A stretch of DNA of 64,000 nucleotides from CAVTGO01 sp963734275 (GCA_963734275.1 CAVTGO010000007.1:1-64000); one strand, 5' to 3'. Shown: positions 26,216-36,900, counted from the stretch's first letter. Translations and numbers: made by a program. Notes: a model not told the origin generated them from the letters alone.

Positions 26216-29076
26216 TTGCTCGAACACTGCTGACCCGAGCCGATCGCTGAGACGATCGCGGATGAATGAGAGCCGCAGGTCGTCGTCGCCGAACACCTCA
26301 TGACCGGACGCTGGCGACATCACAGCGCCAAGCAGTCGCGCGGCCGGTAGGTCCGCGTCGAGCCGGGTCAAGAGGTCGACGACCGAACGCATCGCGGTCC
26401 AGAACGGAGCGCGAACCCCGGCGCGAAGCCAGAGCGGAAGTAGCCACTGGTAGTGTCCGATTGCGGCGGCGCGGTTGCCTGCGCGAACGTCGAGTGAGGC
26501 CAACGAGGCGCCGGCAACGCCCTCCACGAACGAGCCACCGCCTCGACGAGCCATTTCGACTGCACGCTCGAGATACCGGCGCGCAAGACTCGGATCGCTG
26601 TCGATGCGGCACTCGCCGGCCCCGTACCAGCACCATGCGGCCGCGCACCTGCGCCTCCCAACGGCACGACCTCATCGATCAGACGATCAGCCACCGCGAT
26701 CGCGCCCTCGTGGTGTGCGTACGACATGCAGATGGCCAACGTCGCGCCCGACTCGGCCTGCCGCAGTGGATTACCGATCGCCTCCTCGCACACCAGCGAG
26801 CGACGGAAGCAGTCGACAGCTTCGGCCAGGCGTCCATGAGCGAGGTGCTCGGTGCCGATCGACCCGAGCACCTCGTACCGGTCGCCGATGCCGAGACTGG
26901 CCGCTGCGCCCACTGCGCGGTCCAGCAAGCGACGCATCTCCAGCAGGTCACCTCGCTTCCACGCTCCCTGTGCGGCCGCTGCATATGCGTCGGGAGTCAG
27001 TGGGTGGCGCTGACGCTCGCCGATCTCGGCCGTGTCGACTCCCCAACTCATCAGTTCGGGCACCATGGCGTTCAGCGCGAGCTCGCGGAGCGACGTAACG
27101 ATGCCGAGGGAGACGTCGGCATCCTCAGCAGCGATCGCCGTGACGGTGGCGTTGCGAAAGTCTCCGAACAGCCTGTCGAGTTCCGTCACAGGCGACGAGT
27201 CGCGGGCGAGCGGCAAGGAGTCCGAGAGCTCCTTTGCGCGGGCCAACATCCTTCCGGCGTGCCGCTGATGCGCCGGCGATGTCGTCGCCCCGCTCGACGA
27301 CATCCGGTCAGCAGCGAAGCGACGGACGACGTCCAAGAGCGCGAAGTGAGTGTCGACACGGTGTGCGAGCGAGCACTCGACGAGTCGCGCCAGGCGATCT
27401 CGTGTTGGCACGAGCTCCGCATCCAACACGTGGGCCACGTCGGCGGCGTCGAACGCCGCCGCGAACAACGCTGCGGCGTGCAAGACCGCTCGCTCGGGTT
27501 CGTCCAGCAACTGATACGACCAGTCGAGCGCGGCCTCCACAGATCTGTGCCGACCGATCGTTCGACGACCGCCGCGTAGCACCGCGAGGCTGGCCTCGAA
27601 TCCGTCTTTCACCTCGCTCAGCGACAATGTCTGCAGCCGTCCCGCAGCCAGCTCGATCGCCAACGGCAGTCCATCAAGCCGCCGACACAGCTCCTCGACC
27701 TCGGCTCTCGAGATCGCGTCGACATCGAAGCCGGGATCAACCGACCGAGCACGATCACGCAGCAACTCGACCGCGGGCGACATCCCCGCCGACGACGTGC
27801 TGTCGGACGACAGTGGCGGCACGACGAGAAGTTGCTCGCCTTCGACCGCCAAGCGTTCGTGGGACGTAGCGATCATCACGACGTTCTCGGTCTGGCGCAA
27901 CAGGCCCTCGGCCAACCCGGCCGCCTCGTCGATCACGTGCTCGCAATTGTCGAGCACCAGCAGACAGCGATCCGTGCGCATCACGTCGGCCAGCCGTCCG
28001 AAGTCGTCCTGACCCGCTCGGCTCTCGACGCCGACCGCCACCAAGACGACGGTCGCCACGCTCGCTGGACCTGCCTCGGTCAGATCGCAGAAGACACAAC
28101 CGTCAGGGAACGAGTCCCGCAGTCCGCGTGCCGCTTCGACAGCAAGCCTGGTCTTCCCCACACCACCGGGACCGATCAACGTGATCAGCCGGGCAACACC
28201 GACATGACGTTGGAGCTCTCGCGACAGATCGGTCCGTCCGACGAACGACGACAGCTTGCCCTCGGGCAACCCACGATGAATTCTCGTCCGACCGGGATCT
28301 GGCGGCAGCGAGGAGGCGCCGACGTCATCCTCTGCCAACAGTTCCTCGTGCCGGGCACGAAGTTGCGCTGACGGAGCAACTCCCAACTCCTCCGCGAGCG
28401 TCCGTCGATACGCATCGAACACGCGGAACGATTCTGCACGACGGCCAACCGCACTCAGGGCATCGATCAGCGTCCGCCGCGGCCGCTCTCGCAGCGGTTC
28501 GCGGGCAACGTACGACTCCAGGTCGGCAATGATCTCGGCTGAGCGGCCCAAGCGAACCATGAGATCGAATCGATCCTCCAATGCACGCAGGCGCAGTTCG
28601 TTCAAGCGTTCGATCTCGATCCGCCCGTCATAGACATCCATCAACTCTTCGAACGGCTGTCCACGCCACAGGTCGAGCGCTTCCTCCAACACCGCCAACG
28701 CTCCGTCGCCACCTTCTCGTTGGGTCGTGCCCGCATCGATCACGGCGCGTTCGAAGAGGTGGACGTCGAGATCGACATCATCCACGCGGAGCACATAGCC
28801 GGGCGGACGATGATCCACGACCATGCCCGGTATCCGTTGACGAAGCCGCGACAGGTGCGAGTGCAACGCGCCGGGCCCGGGAGGTAGCTCTTCATCCGGC
28901 CACACCATCTCCGTCAACCGGTCGGTCGACACCACGCGGTTGCGGTGCAACAGCAACGCTCCTAGGAGGCGTCGCTGCAGAAGACCCCCGATCACCACCT
29001 CGTCGCCACCCTGCAGAACCCGGAGCGGCCCGAGCACTTGGTACGTCGGCGACAGGTGGGAACTTGCGCCGCTCAC
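26138..29076 (-). CDS. BTAD/SARP-type transcriptional regulator with ATPase and TPR-like region (frameshifted)
   Basis: This is a large AfsR/SARP-like regulator. Residues ~12 to 95 form an OmpR-type winged helix (LLGALLLHRNRVVSTDRLTE, ALHSHLSRLRQRI). Residues ~103 to 245 are the bacterial transcriptional activation domain (LWRGQPFEELMDVYDGR, AYRRTLAEELGVAPSAQLRA). An NB-ARC-like ATPase follows with Walker A IGPGGVGKT (302 to 309), LLVLDNCEHVIDEAAGL (Walker B) and LDGLPLAIELAAGRLQTLS. A helical repeat region completes it. A frame break near 26660 moves the last ~170 residues to another frame (MARRGGGSFVEGVAGASLAS...), ending at 26138. Targets are unknown; family members activate neighbouring or distant secondary-metabolism genes. 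Confidence 0.82.
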
Positions 29077-29207
29077 GCCAAGTCACGCTACCGATCCCCG
29101 ACACCGTGATCGAATGGCGGGTAGTGGGTCAGTTTGAATCGGGTAGCCGCCACGGTTGCTTTGCGGCGCCAGAACGGGCATCCGGCGCTACCTCATCGAA
29201 ACGCTTG

Positions 29208-29253
29208 GCGATTGCGGACCCGTAACGGGTCCCCCGTGATCAAACGCAATCGC
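29208..29253. terminator. Nested palindrome in the 290 base gap
   Basis: GCGATTGC (29208 to 29215) pairs with GCAATCGC (29246 to 29253). Inside, GGACCCG (29216 to 29222) pairs with CGGGTCC (29226 to 29232) around a TAA loop. It lies in the 29077 to 29370 gap, between the start of the BTAD gene and the end of the GPP34 gene, both on the minus strand. Terminating transcription of the GPP34 unit is the simplest role. Nothing else is visible in this gap. Confidence 0.45.
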
Positions 29254-29370
29254 GGAAGCCCACGCGGGCGTCGAAATGGTCCGCACAGGACCACTTCGCC
29301 GCCCGCGTCGATCAAAGGGCCGCCGCCCGCACCACACCCGCCGTTGCAATGGCCTGACCCAGCCCCGACC

Positions 29371-30046
29371 TCAGCTCGTTGCGGCGACTGACGCTGTGAC
29401 GCTGCCGGCGGCGGCAGCGGAAGCGGCGTCAGAGATCACGCGGCGAACACTCCGGCCGATTGGTTCCAGTGGCGTTCCGTCGAGGGCGGTGTCGATGCGT
29501 TGGCGCGCGTGACGACGCGTCGACGTGGTCTGGAGCGACGACCTCCAATAGGTGTGCAGGACCGGTCATCGACAGCAGTGCGGCGATGCGCGGATCGAGG
29601 GTGGCCTGACCAGCGGCAGCAACACGTAGCGCCGCAACGGTGGCGTCACGCACGAAGGGTTGCAGCACGTCGTTGCGCGGGCGGACGGCACCATGCGTTG
29701 CGGCCAGCACGCCGACGTCGGCCAAGCTCTTCACGACCGCATCCCACGTGCCGAGGCCGAGCAGGTGGGACAGGCCCTTGTTCATGTGCGACAGGACGGC
29801 TTTGATCTTCGGCCCTCTCTCGATGACCACCGCGGTGGCCGCTGCCAAGATCGGCGACTTTGGCTCGGCCTTGCCCGTCACGACCACTCGGTCGCCCTTG
29901 TCGCCCATCTCGACAACACCGTCGAGCAACAGTTCGGTGATCAGGAGGCCGGCGAGGCATGCGTTGAGCTCGCTTCGCACACCCAGAGCATGCCGGCCGG
30001 AGGACGGATCGATAGCCACCAGGGCCAGTTCCTCGGCGAGGTTCAT
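29371..30046 (-). CDS. GPP34/GOLPH3-family phosphoprotein (frameshifted near its 3' end)
   Basis: This is a bacterial homologue of the Golgi phosphoprotein 3/Vps74 fold. The start MNLAEELALVAIDPSSGRHA leads into LACLAGLLITELLLDG-like sequence (observed NACLAGLLITELLLDGVVEM), GDRVVVTGKAEPKSPIL, VLSHMNKGLSHLLGLGTWDA, and PFVRDATVAALRVAAAGQAT. A break near 29515 interrupts the last helix. Removing it gives RIDTALDGTPLEPIGRSVRR and an end at 29371. Eukaryotic members bind PI4P; actinobacterial members are common but their role is unknown. Confidence 0.75.
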
Positions 30047-30088
30047 GCTGCGAACGCTACCCGCGACACCGCAAGCCGTCGACAACCA

Positions 30089-30673
30089 CTACCGAGCTCG
30101 CTCGAGCTCGAAGAACACCGCTGGGCAGTCTCCCGACAGCCAGATCCCGGCACCAATCTCGGTGAACCCGACACTCAGTCGCTTGCGGTACCAGCTTCCC
30201 GTTCGCCAGTGCACGTCGAGGTCGGTGTTGGCCGGGTCAATCCGACCGTCGTCTCGATCACCGATCGTCGGCGCGTCGAACACCAGCAATCCGCGACAGG
30301 CGTCCGCCAGCGTGTCGATCGCCTTCGTCGCGCCCGAGTTGTCGAGGTACTGCAGCACGCTCTGGCACACGACGAGGTCGTGCTGACGCCGTGGCTGCCA
30401 CGAGGCAATGTCAGCCAGCTCGTGGCCGTACCGGCTGCAGGCGTATTCGCTCGCATCGATGCCGTGATACGCCACGGACGGATGCGATTCCGCGAGGCAG
30501 TCGCGCCAATACCCCTTGCCGGCACCGACGTCGAGCACCGATCGGATCGGAATGCGCCACCACGACGCGAGGGACAAGACGCCGTCGGCGAGGTGGGCGA
30601 TATGGCGGCGGCTGTGCACCGGACTGCGCCCGTAGAAACGGCGGTAGTAGGCGGCGTCGAAGCGTTCAGCCAT
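30089..30673 (-). CDS. Class I SAM-dependent methyltransferase, 194 aa
   Basis: MAERFDAAYYRRFYGRSPVH opens the chain, then RSVLDVGAGKGYWRDCLAE is the SAM-binding motif I (DVGAGKG). YHGIDASEYACSRYG is motif II with an acidic residue. HDLVVCQSVLQYLDNSGATK is the motif IV region. The C-terminal part (WYRKRLSVGFTEIGAGIWLS) likely forms the final strands. The substrate is unknown. The gene overlaps the 3' end of the upstream cyclase-ATPase gene by eight bases on the same strand, so translation is probably coupled. Confidence 0.75.
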   Translation of the reverse strand: MAERFDAAYYRRFYGRSPVHSRRHIAHLADGVLSLASWWRIPIRSVLDVGAGKGYWRDCLAESHPSVAYHGIDASEYACSRYGHELADIASWQPRRQHDLVVCQSVLQYLDNSGATKAIDTLADACRGLLVFDAPTIGDRDDGRIDPANTDLDVHWRTGSWYRKRLSVGFTEIGAGIWLSGDCPAVFFELERAR

Positions 30674-33347
30674 CCGAAGCGCTGCAGTACGCCAAGGCGG
30701 CCGTGACCAGTTCGTCGGGCGACATCATCGCACCGCGAGCTTTGGCGGCGGCATGATCGCCGTCTGCCTCGACCAGCTCGCGTGCTCGATCACGAAAACG
30801 AAGGTTGTGCTCGACCCCCAACCCGGGCGAGTGGGCATCGAGATGACCGAGGATCACGGCAGCCTGTTCGATGCGGCCCGCACTCGCCAACGCGAGCGTC
30901 ACGGACTCGAGGGTCTGCATGTTCTTCTGCCAGTAACGGATCTCGTACCCGAGAGCGAGCGCATCGTGGCAGCGAGCCAGCGCATCGGGTGCACCGAGCC
31001 CGGTGGAAGTCATGGCGACGCAGCGCAGTGCGACGGCCTGGGACTGCACGTCGCCGGTGCCAAGAGCTATCTCGGCCATTCGCGCGTAGGACGTGTTCGC
31101 CCCAGCGAAGTCTGGTGGCGTCATGGTGAGGCACGTATGCCCCGCGTATTGATGGGAATAGATCATCAGTCGGGGGGCGCGAACTCGGTCTGCTATCTCA
31201 CTCACGCGTTGCCGCAAGGCAAGGGTTGTGCTGGGATCAGCATTCATCGACGCGTCGAGGAGGTTGATCAGTGCGAACCAGTGGAGGTCGGGATCGGGTG
31301 TGTTGGCCACCGCCGCGAACTGATGTTGGAAGGCGGCCAATGGCTCCTGCGATTTCGAGGCCACCGGCGCCGTCGCGGCGGCGAACTCGAACCAGCAGTT
31401 TGCAGTTGACGGATGGTCGGGCGACGGTGCGACGTCGATGCCGCGCTGCGCCAAACGCTTTGCCTCTTCTTCGTTGCCCTGCATATCGGTCCAGTAGCAC
31501 AACATTCCGAGCACACTCGTCGACGGCCGACCCAATTCGTCACCGAGTTCCACCGTTCGCAGCAGCATCGCGGCATGTTCGTGACGCATGGTGAATATGG
31601 ATGGCTCGTAACTGGCCTCGACGAGCCGCTCGGCGAGATCGAGATCGCGTTGCGCCAACGACCACAGGTGCGCGGCGCGGAGGTTGTCCCATTCGATCGA
31701 GATCCGCTGCGCGCCCTCGTCCTGCCGCGCCCCACTGAGCAACGCTGCGAGCTCCTCGATCGCATCGGCGTAGTGGGCGGCATGACGGTCGCGCAGCAAC
31801 GAGGTCTCGCCACGGAGCTCCATCTGGTCTTCCCCGTACTGGCGCAGAGTCTCCAGCAGCCGGTAGCGCATCCCCACCGCGCCTCGGTCGGCGACGATCA
31901 TCGACTTGTCGACCAGCGAGCTCACCAGATCGATCACGTCGAGGTCGTCGATCGGGTCGAACCCGCACACCGTCTCTGCGGCACGTAGGTCGAAGCCGCC
32001 GGCGAACACCGACGCCCGGTCGAAGAAGAGGCGTTCGTCGTCGCTCAGCAACTGGTACGACCACGACACCGTGGCCCGCAGGGTCTGGTGCCGATCGAGG
32101 GTGCTGCGGCCGCTGCCACGCAGCAGGCGGAACCGGTCCTGCAGCCGCTCGAGCAGTTCCTCGACCGACAGCGACCGCATCCGAGCAGCGGCGAGCTCGA
32201 TCGCCAGTGGGATGCCGTCGACCCGCTCGCAGATCTGGACCAGCGCGCCGAGATGACCTTCTGGCGTGAACGACCCGTCGATCGCCTGCGCCCGTTCGCA
32301 GAACAGTTCGACCGCGGTGCCGTCAGCGTCGAGCGAGGGCACACGATGCACCCGTTCACCGCGCACCCCCAGCGCCTCGCGACTGGTGGCCAGGATCTGC
32401 AGGTTCGAGCAGGCAGCCAGCACCTCCTCCACCAGGGCCCCGACCTCGGCGACCAGATGCTCGCAGTTGTCGAGCAGCAGCATCACGCGGCGCTCGCCGA
32501 GCCATTCGAGGATCGTGTCGAGCACCAGTTGCTCCCCGAGCGCCACGATCGGCAACGCAGATGCCACAGCGCCGACGACCGCTCCGGTGTCGGAAACAGG
32601 TGCGAAATCGACGAAGAACACGCCCTGATCGAAGTCGCTGAGATGGCGGTGGCCGAACTCGATCGCAGCCCGAGTCTTGCCCACACCACCCGTGCCCGTC
32701 AGCGTCACCAAGCTGCCGACCCGAAACTGCTCAGCGATCTCGTCCAGCAATCCATCACCACCGACGAACGCCGTCCTGCTCCGCGGAAGATTGGTGCGAT
32801 ACCCGAGGACACCACGCGGCGGTGGAAAGTCGTGCTGCAAATCCGGATGGTCTACTTGGAACAGGGCAACAGCACCAAGGTCACGGAGTCGATGTGTGCC
32901 CAGCGGGCGAATCTCGACGCCGTCGGGCAGCTCGCGCACGATCTCACGGACAGCCTCGCTGAGCAGGATCTGGCCACCGTAGGCTGCCGCGACGATCCGT
33001 GCGGCGTGGTGGATCGACATGCCGACCAGATCGTTACCGTCAGCCTGCACCTCCCCGAGGTGCACTCCCATGCGGACCCGCACTCGTAGACCGTCGGGCC
33101 ATTCGTGAGTCTCGATGGCCCGCTGCGCTTCGACCGCAGCAGCGAGAGCAGCCGTCGGCGAATCGAACGTGAGAAAGAACGAGTCTCCCTCGGTGCCATG
33201 CTCGATACCGCCGGCACGCTCAACTGCGGCCCGCACGATCCGCCGATGCTCGCTGAGGAGCTCGCGGTACCGATTGCCGGCACGATCCAGCAGCGACGTC
33301 GAGCCCTCGATATCGGAGAACACGAGCGTCCGCATGGACAGTCCCAT
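30666..33347 (-). CDS. Class III cyclase-domain ATPase regulator, 893 aa
   Basis: Residues ~5 to 165 form an adenylate/guanylate cyclase homology domain: RTLVFSDIEGSTSLLDRAGN (first metal Asp), HGTEGDSFFLTFDSP (variant of the second metal Asp loop) and LRVRMGVHLGE-like substrate sequence. An NB-ARC/LuxR-type ATPase follows, with Walker A GTGGVGKT (218 to 225), VMLLLDNCEHLVAEV and VDGIPLAIELAAARMRSLS. The C-terminal ~400 residues look helical and TPR-like. There is no DNA-binding domain, so signalling rather than direct transcription control is likely. The frame is intact. A hairpin covers the start region. Confidence 0.8.
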   Translation of the reverse strand: MGLSMRTLVFSDIEGSTSLLDRAGNRYRELLSEHRRIVRAAVERAGGIEHGTEGDSFFLTFDSPTAALAAAVEAQRAIETHEWPDGLRVRVRMGVHLGEVQADGNDLVGMSIHHAARIVAAAYGGQILLSEAVREIVRELPDGVEIRPLGTHRLRDLGAVALFQVDHPDLQHDFPPPRGVLGYRTNLPRSRTAFVGGDGLLDEIAEQFRVGSLVTLTGTGGVGKTRAAIEFGHRHLSDFDQGVFFVDFAPVSDTGAVVGAVASALPIVALGEQLVLDTILEWLGERRVMLLLDNCEHLVAEVGALVEEVLAACSNLQILATSREALGVRGERVHRVPSLDADGTAVELFCERAQAIDGSFTPEGHLGALVQICERVDGIPLAIELAAARMRSLSVEELLERLQDRFRLLRGSGRSTLDRHQTLRATVSWSYQLLSDDERLFFDRASVFAGGFDLRAAETVCGFDPIDDLDVIDLVSSLVDKSMIVADRGAVGMRYRLLETLRQYGEDQMELRGETSLLRDRHAAHYADAIEELAALLSGARQDEGAQRISIEWDNLRAAHLWSLAQRDLDLAERLVEASYEPSIFTMRHEHAAMLLRTVELGDELGRPSTSVLGMLCYWTDMQGNEEEAKRLAQRGIDVAPSPDHPSTANCWFEFAAATAPVASKSQEPLAAFQHQFAAVANTPDPDLHWFALINLLDASMNADPSTTLALRQRVSEIADRVRAPRLMIYSHQYAGHTCLTMTPPDFAGANTSYARMAEIALGTGDVQSQAVALRCVAMTSTGLGAPDALARCHDALALGYEIRYWQKNMQTLESVTLALASAGRIEQAAVILGHLDAHSPGLGVEHNLRFRDRARELVEADGDHAAAKARGAMMSPDELVTAALAYCSASDG

Positions 33348-33371
33348 GCCCCAACAGTAGGGGACATGGGA
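33342..33371 (-). promoter_or_regulatory. Hairpin spanning the start codon of the cyclase-ATPase gene
   Basis: TCCCATGCCCC (33342 to 33352) pairs with GGGG-A-CATGGGA (33360 to 33371), with one bulged base. The minus-strand ATG at 33347 lies inside one arm. In RNA this would mask the first start codon; a second in-frame ATG (MRTLVF) lies 12 bases downstream. It could act in translation control or be a weak terminator for the upstream scramblase-like gene. Confidence 0.35.
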
Positions 33372-33401
33372 CGCCTTGGGTTTTGGGTTGCTGTGAACCG
33401 G

Positions 33402-34040
33402 TCAGAAGTCGATGAGATCGAGCGGCGAGCCGTAGTCCTTCTGCTTCATCGTCAAGTCGACGGCCAGCGCTGCCGCCAGGGCCAGCTGGCGGACGCTGTC
33501 GTCGGTCGACACCGGGAACGTCACGGCGTAGCTGTCGGCGTCGGTGAACACCTCGGTCAGCAGACCGCGCCACTTCTTCGTCACGCGAGCGACTTCTTGT
33601 CCGGAGGTTGCCTCGAATCGGAAGTCGCGAGATCGCCAGTTCTCCGACAGGAGCTTGCCGATCGGTTCGCCAGACGGGCCGGTGACGGTGAACACCGCCT
33701 TGCCGAGGCGAACTCGCTTGCGCACATGGCCGAGCACGTTTCCGTTGGCGTCCTTGACGGTCACCCGGAACCTGAACCAGGGCTTGTGCAATTGCATGGC
33801 GAGACCGCCGTCGTTGCCGGTCACGGCGAGCGTGACAGGCAGCGCCACGTCGAGATCGCTGATCAGGCGGGCCAGGAAGGTGAACGGCGATTGGCCGACC
33901 TGTTCGATGGCGCCGATCGCCTCGCCGGCGTCACCGGTCAAGGTGTACTGGTTGCGCATCTCGAATACCTTGCGCTGTTGGCTCACACCAATGCCGGATC
34001 GGCCGGTGAAGAGCGGGGTTGTTGTTTCGATTGTGGTCAT
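33402..34040 (-). CDS. Phospholipid scramblase/LURP-one-like protein, 212 aa
   Basis: This is a tubby-like beta-barrel family protein. RNQYTLTGDAGEAIGAIEQV opens the domain. Repeated strand motifs follow: FRFRVTVKDANGNVLGHVRK, KAVFTVTGPSGEPIGKLLSE and WRSRDFRFEATSGQEVARVT, then KKWRGLLTEVFTDADSYAVTF, the family's closing signature. The C-terminal helix (QLALAAALAVDLTMKQKDYG) would be buried in the barrel. There is no signal peptide. Bacterial members are uncharacterised, and scramblase activity should not be assumed. Confidence 0.75.
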   Translation of the reverse strand: MTTIETTTPLFTGRSGIGVSQQRKVFEMRNQYTLTGDAGEAIGAIEQVGQSPFTFLARLISDLDVALPVTLAVTGNDGGLAMQLHKPWFRFRVTVKDANGNVLGHVRKRVRLGKAVFTVTGPSGEPIGKLLSENWRSRDFRFEATSGQEVARVTKKWRGLLTEVFTDADSYAVTFPVSTDDSVRQLALAAALAVDLTMKQKDYGSPLDLIDF

Positions 34041-34131
34041 GATGAACTCTCTTTCGTTGGGCCTGGATGGCCATGCGCATCATGCCGACGACCCCTGAGC
34101 CGGCCCTGACGTCGCGCTCGAAGAGAACCGC

Positions 34132-35239
34132 CTACGCGTACCGGACGTCGGAGAGCCCGAGCCATTCCGCCAGCGCCTGCAGTTCGGCGTTGACGGCGGC
34201 GGTCATGGCGCGTGTGAATCGCACGTCCTGGTGCACGGCGTTGACCTGCAGCACCGAGGCTTTTCGTTCGGCGAGTGGCGTCGACCTTGCCGACGAGCCG
34301 GTCGTGGTGCAGCACCGGGAGCGCGAAGTACCCCCAGCGTCGCTTTTCCTTCGGCTTGTACATCTCCAACGTGTATTCGAAGTCGAACAGCTCCACGGCC
34401 CGAACACGGTCGTGGATCAGCCGGTCGAAGGGCGACAGCAACAGCGGTGCGTCCTTCGAAACCGGCGGCGGTGGCCTGCGGGATCGACTTGCCACAGGCC
34501 GCTCGTACCTTCGATCTCGGCAGGGATGCCGACATCGCCAACGATCTTCGGGCGTGCAACGCCGAGTGCTCGCAGCCACTTCTCGTCGCGGAGCTTGTGT
34601 GCTTTTGTCGGCCGGCGACCACCTTCGTGCCGGCTGGATAGACCCGCTCGGCCAGGTCCCACAGGCGTTGCTTGCCTCTGCGGCCGGCTACGGCGACCAC
34701 GCCGCGGGTGGCAAGCATCTCGAGCATCTGGGTGACGTTGCGGTCGTGCGTCCACCCCGTCGACTGCCACGCCTCCTCAGCGGTGTCGGGGATGTCACGC
34801 GAGGCCAGCGGGCCCGAAGTCGTCCAACAGCTCGAGCACTCGCTGACGGAACCCGCGTTCGCCTCGAGCCACTGAGGTGACCCGACCAGCCTGAATGCCG
34901 GGCGGCGGCCATGTCCGCGAGGTACAGACCGAGATCGGCCATCGGTCGGACCATGACGACGATCGGCTCGGTCTTCACGACCTGACCGTGGTACTCGAAC
35001 AGTGTGCGGTCGTGCTCGAGGGCCTGCTGCAGGTGGGCAGGCTCGTACGCGTTGCCGATGCGCGACCAGGCCACGAGGTCCGCGGCGGGCGCCACCGCTG
35101 CCGTCGGGTCCAACTGCAGGAACGTCAGCTGTTCGACCACCGTCAACAGATCGCGCGGCCGATCTGCGTCGAGCAGCTGCGCCCGGACGGCGATCCGGCG
35201 GGCCTCGTCTCGGGTCAGCCGGCGCACGTTGGAAGGCAC
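34132..35239 (-). CDS. AlkZ/YcaQ-type winged-helix DNA glycosylase (frameshifted)
   Basis: This is an HTH_42 family (COG3214) protein; characterised members unhook interstrand crosslinks or remove alkylated bases. It starts MPSNVRRLTRDEARRIAVRA, with LTFLQLDPTAAVAPAADLVA (contains the catalytic QxD/Q-type loop) and YEPAHLQQALEHDRTLFEYH. After breaks come QRVLELLDDFGPLASRDIPD and VTQMLEMLATRGVVAVAGRR (winged helices), RLWDLAERVYPAGTKVV, APLLLSPFDRLIHDRVRAVE, YTLEMYKPKEKRRWGYFALP and HHDRLVGKVDA, the strongly conserved end. At least six indels fall in this gene. It is 18 bases downstream of the LLM gene on the same strand. Confidence 0.78.
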
Positions 35240-35257
35240 CCAGGCGATGGTAGATGC

Positions 35258-36306
35258 TCATGCGAGCATGTCTCGGACGAGGGGCGCGACCTGTGTGCCG
35301 TAGAGCTCGATGTTGGTCATGAGCTTCGAGTGTGGGAGTCCGCCCATTCCGTACTTGAGGTCGAAGCGCGTGGCGTCGAGCGACTTGAGGGTGTCGGCGA
35401 TCTTGCGGGCCACGGTCTCGGGGGACCCGACGTGGAGGGCGCCGTCGGGTCCGACTTCTTGGTCGGAACGTCTCCCGGGTCGGGACCGCGAATCCGCGTT
35501 CTCTGGCGACTCGGGTGACAGGTCGACGTAGAACGGCCAGAACTCTTCGCGGGCTTGTTCGTCGGTTGCGGCGACGTGCCCAGGGCAGTGCACGCCGACC
35601 GGCTGCGCGCGGGAACCCGAACCTGGCCAGGGCCTCGCGGAACAGGCTGGCGAACGGGGCGAATCGTTGCGTGGCGCCACCGATGATGGCGAGCATGAGC
35701 GAGAACCCGTACCGTGCGGCGCGAACGACCGATTCGGGGTTGCCGCCGACGCCGATCCAGGTCGGTATCGATCCGGACTCGGTGTGTGGGTACACCGAGA
35801 GGCCATCGAGCGACGGGACGAGTCCGCCCCCTCCACGTCACCGGCTGCTCCTTGCGCAACTCGGCGAAGAGGTTGACCTTCTCCTCGAACAGCTCCTCGT
35901 AGTCGCGGAGGTCGTAGCCGAACAGCGGGAACGACTCGATGCTCGACCCGCGACCCAGGATCACCTCGGCGCGACCGTTGGAGATCGCGTCGAGCGTCGC
36001 GTAGCGCTGGAAGACCCGTACCGGGTCGTCGGAGCTGATGACGGTGACGGCCGAGCCGAGATGGATGCGCGTAGGTGCGCGAGGCGATCGCACCCAGCAC
36101 CACGTCGCCGGCGGACAGCGGGAAGTCGTCGGTGTGGTGCTCGCCGATGCCGAAGAAGTCGAGGCCGACCTGATCGGCCAGGATGCCTTGGTCGACGAGA
36201 TTGCGGATCGTCTGCGCGTGCGTCAGCGGCCGACCGTCGTCGCCGTCGGTGACGTCGCCGAACGTGTCGAGACCGAAGAGAGTCAGGCTCGTCGCTCTCC
36301 ACTGGT
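35258..36306 (-). CDS. LLM-class flavin-dependent oxidoreductase (frameshifted)
   Basis: This is a luciferase-like monooxygenase. It reads SLTLFGLDTFGDVTDGDDGR, LVDQGILADQVGLDFFGIGE, HHTDDFPLSAGDVVLGAIAS (the EHH motif), RIHLGSAVTVISSDDPVRVF, SNGRAEVILGRGSSIESFPL, YEELFEEKVNLFAELRKEQP, SGSIPTWIGVGGNPESVVRA, HVAATDEQAREEFWPFYVDL and GSPETVARKIADTLKSLDAT. Those motifs place it with F420 or FMN users of the actinobacterial type. No ATG is seen at the expected start, and GTG near 36306 is the best candidate after a one-base correction. Breaks also lie near 36080, 35830, 35610 and 35460. Confidence 0.75.
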
Positions 36307-36900
36307 GGCCGGTCTACGACCGTCGCCGCGGCGACGGCTTGGACGTTGAGCTCGATGCGGACCTTCTTGCCGACGAGCACACCGCCGGTCTCGAGTGCCA
36401 CGTTCCAGGTCAGCCCAAGTCCTCGCGGTCGACGTCGGTGGCGGCGCTGAAACCGATGCGCTCGTCGCCGATCGGTGAGCGTGGCGCCGTCGAAGTCGAC
36501 CTGCAGCGTGACGGACGGGTGACGTCGCGCACGGTCAGATCGCCCGTCACCGCCCAGGTCCCGAGCGCCCGCCTCGACCTTCGTCGATCGGAACGTGATC
36601 GTCGGGTACTCTCTGACGTCGAAGAAGTCGCCGCTTCGTAGGTGGGCGTCGCGGTCGGCGTCGCCGGTGTCAGGCTGGCGACGTCGATGCTCGACCTCGA
36701 CGTGGGACTCGCTCCGGCTCTTCGTCGATGGTGATCGTCCCCGACACGTCGGTGAAGCGGCCGCGGACCTTGGTGATCATCAGGTGCCGGCCCGACGAAC
36801 TCGACCGAGGTGTGGGCACCGGTCGACGTCGTACGTGCCGGCGACGGGGATCTCGTCGGTCGTCGTGGGTCCGAAGAATGCTCAGCGTTCGATCTGACAT
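36290..36900 (-). CDS. YceI family protein (frameshifted)
   Basis: YceI proteins are lipocalin-like and bind isoprenoid or amide ligands; some are periplasmic. The start at 36900 (MSDRTLS) follows AAGGAG. Frame-hopping recovers AGTYDVDR-like sequence, MITKVRGRFTDVSGTITIDE, SIDVASLTPATPTATP, the motif around LTVRDVTRPS, DERIGFSAATDVDREDLGL and TWNVALETGGVLVGKKVRIE, ending near VVDRPPVES. At least six breaks are present and the stop is uncertain. There is no signal peptide. It is divergent from a MarR gene across a palindromic operator, which suggests repression by that regulator. Confidence 0.7.

Noticed and set aside
33402..34040. Calling the LURP-one-like protein a working lipid scramblase
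   Set aside because: Only the fold family is supported, and bacterial members have no shown scramblase activity.
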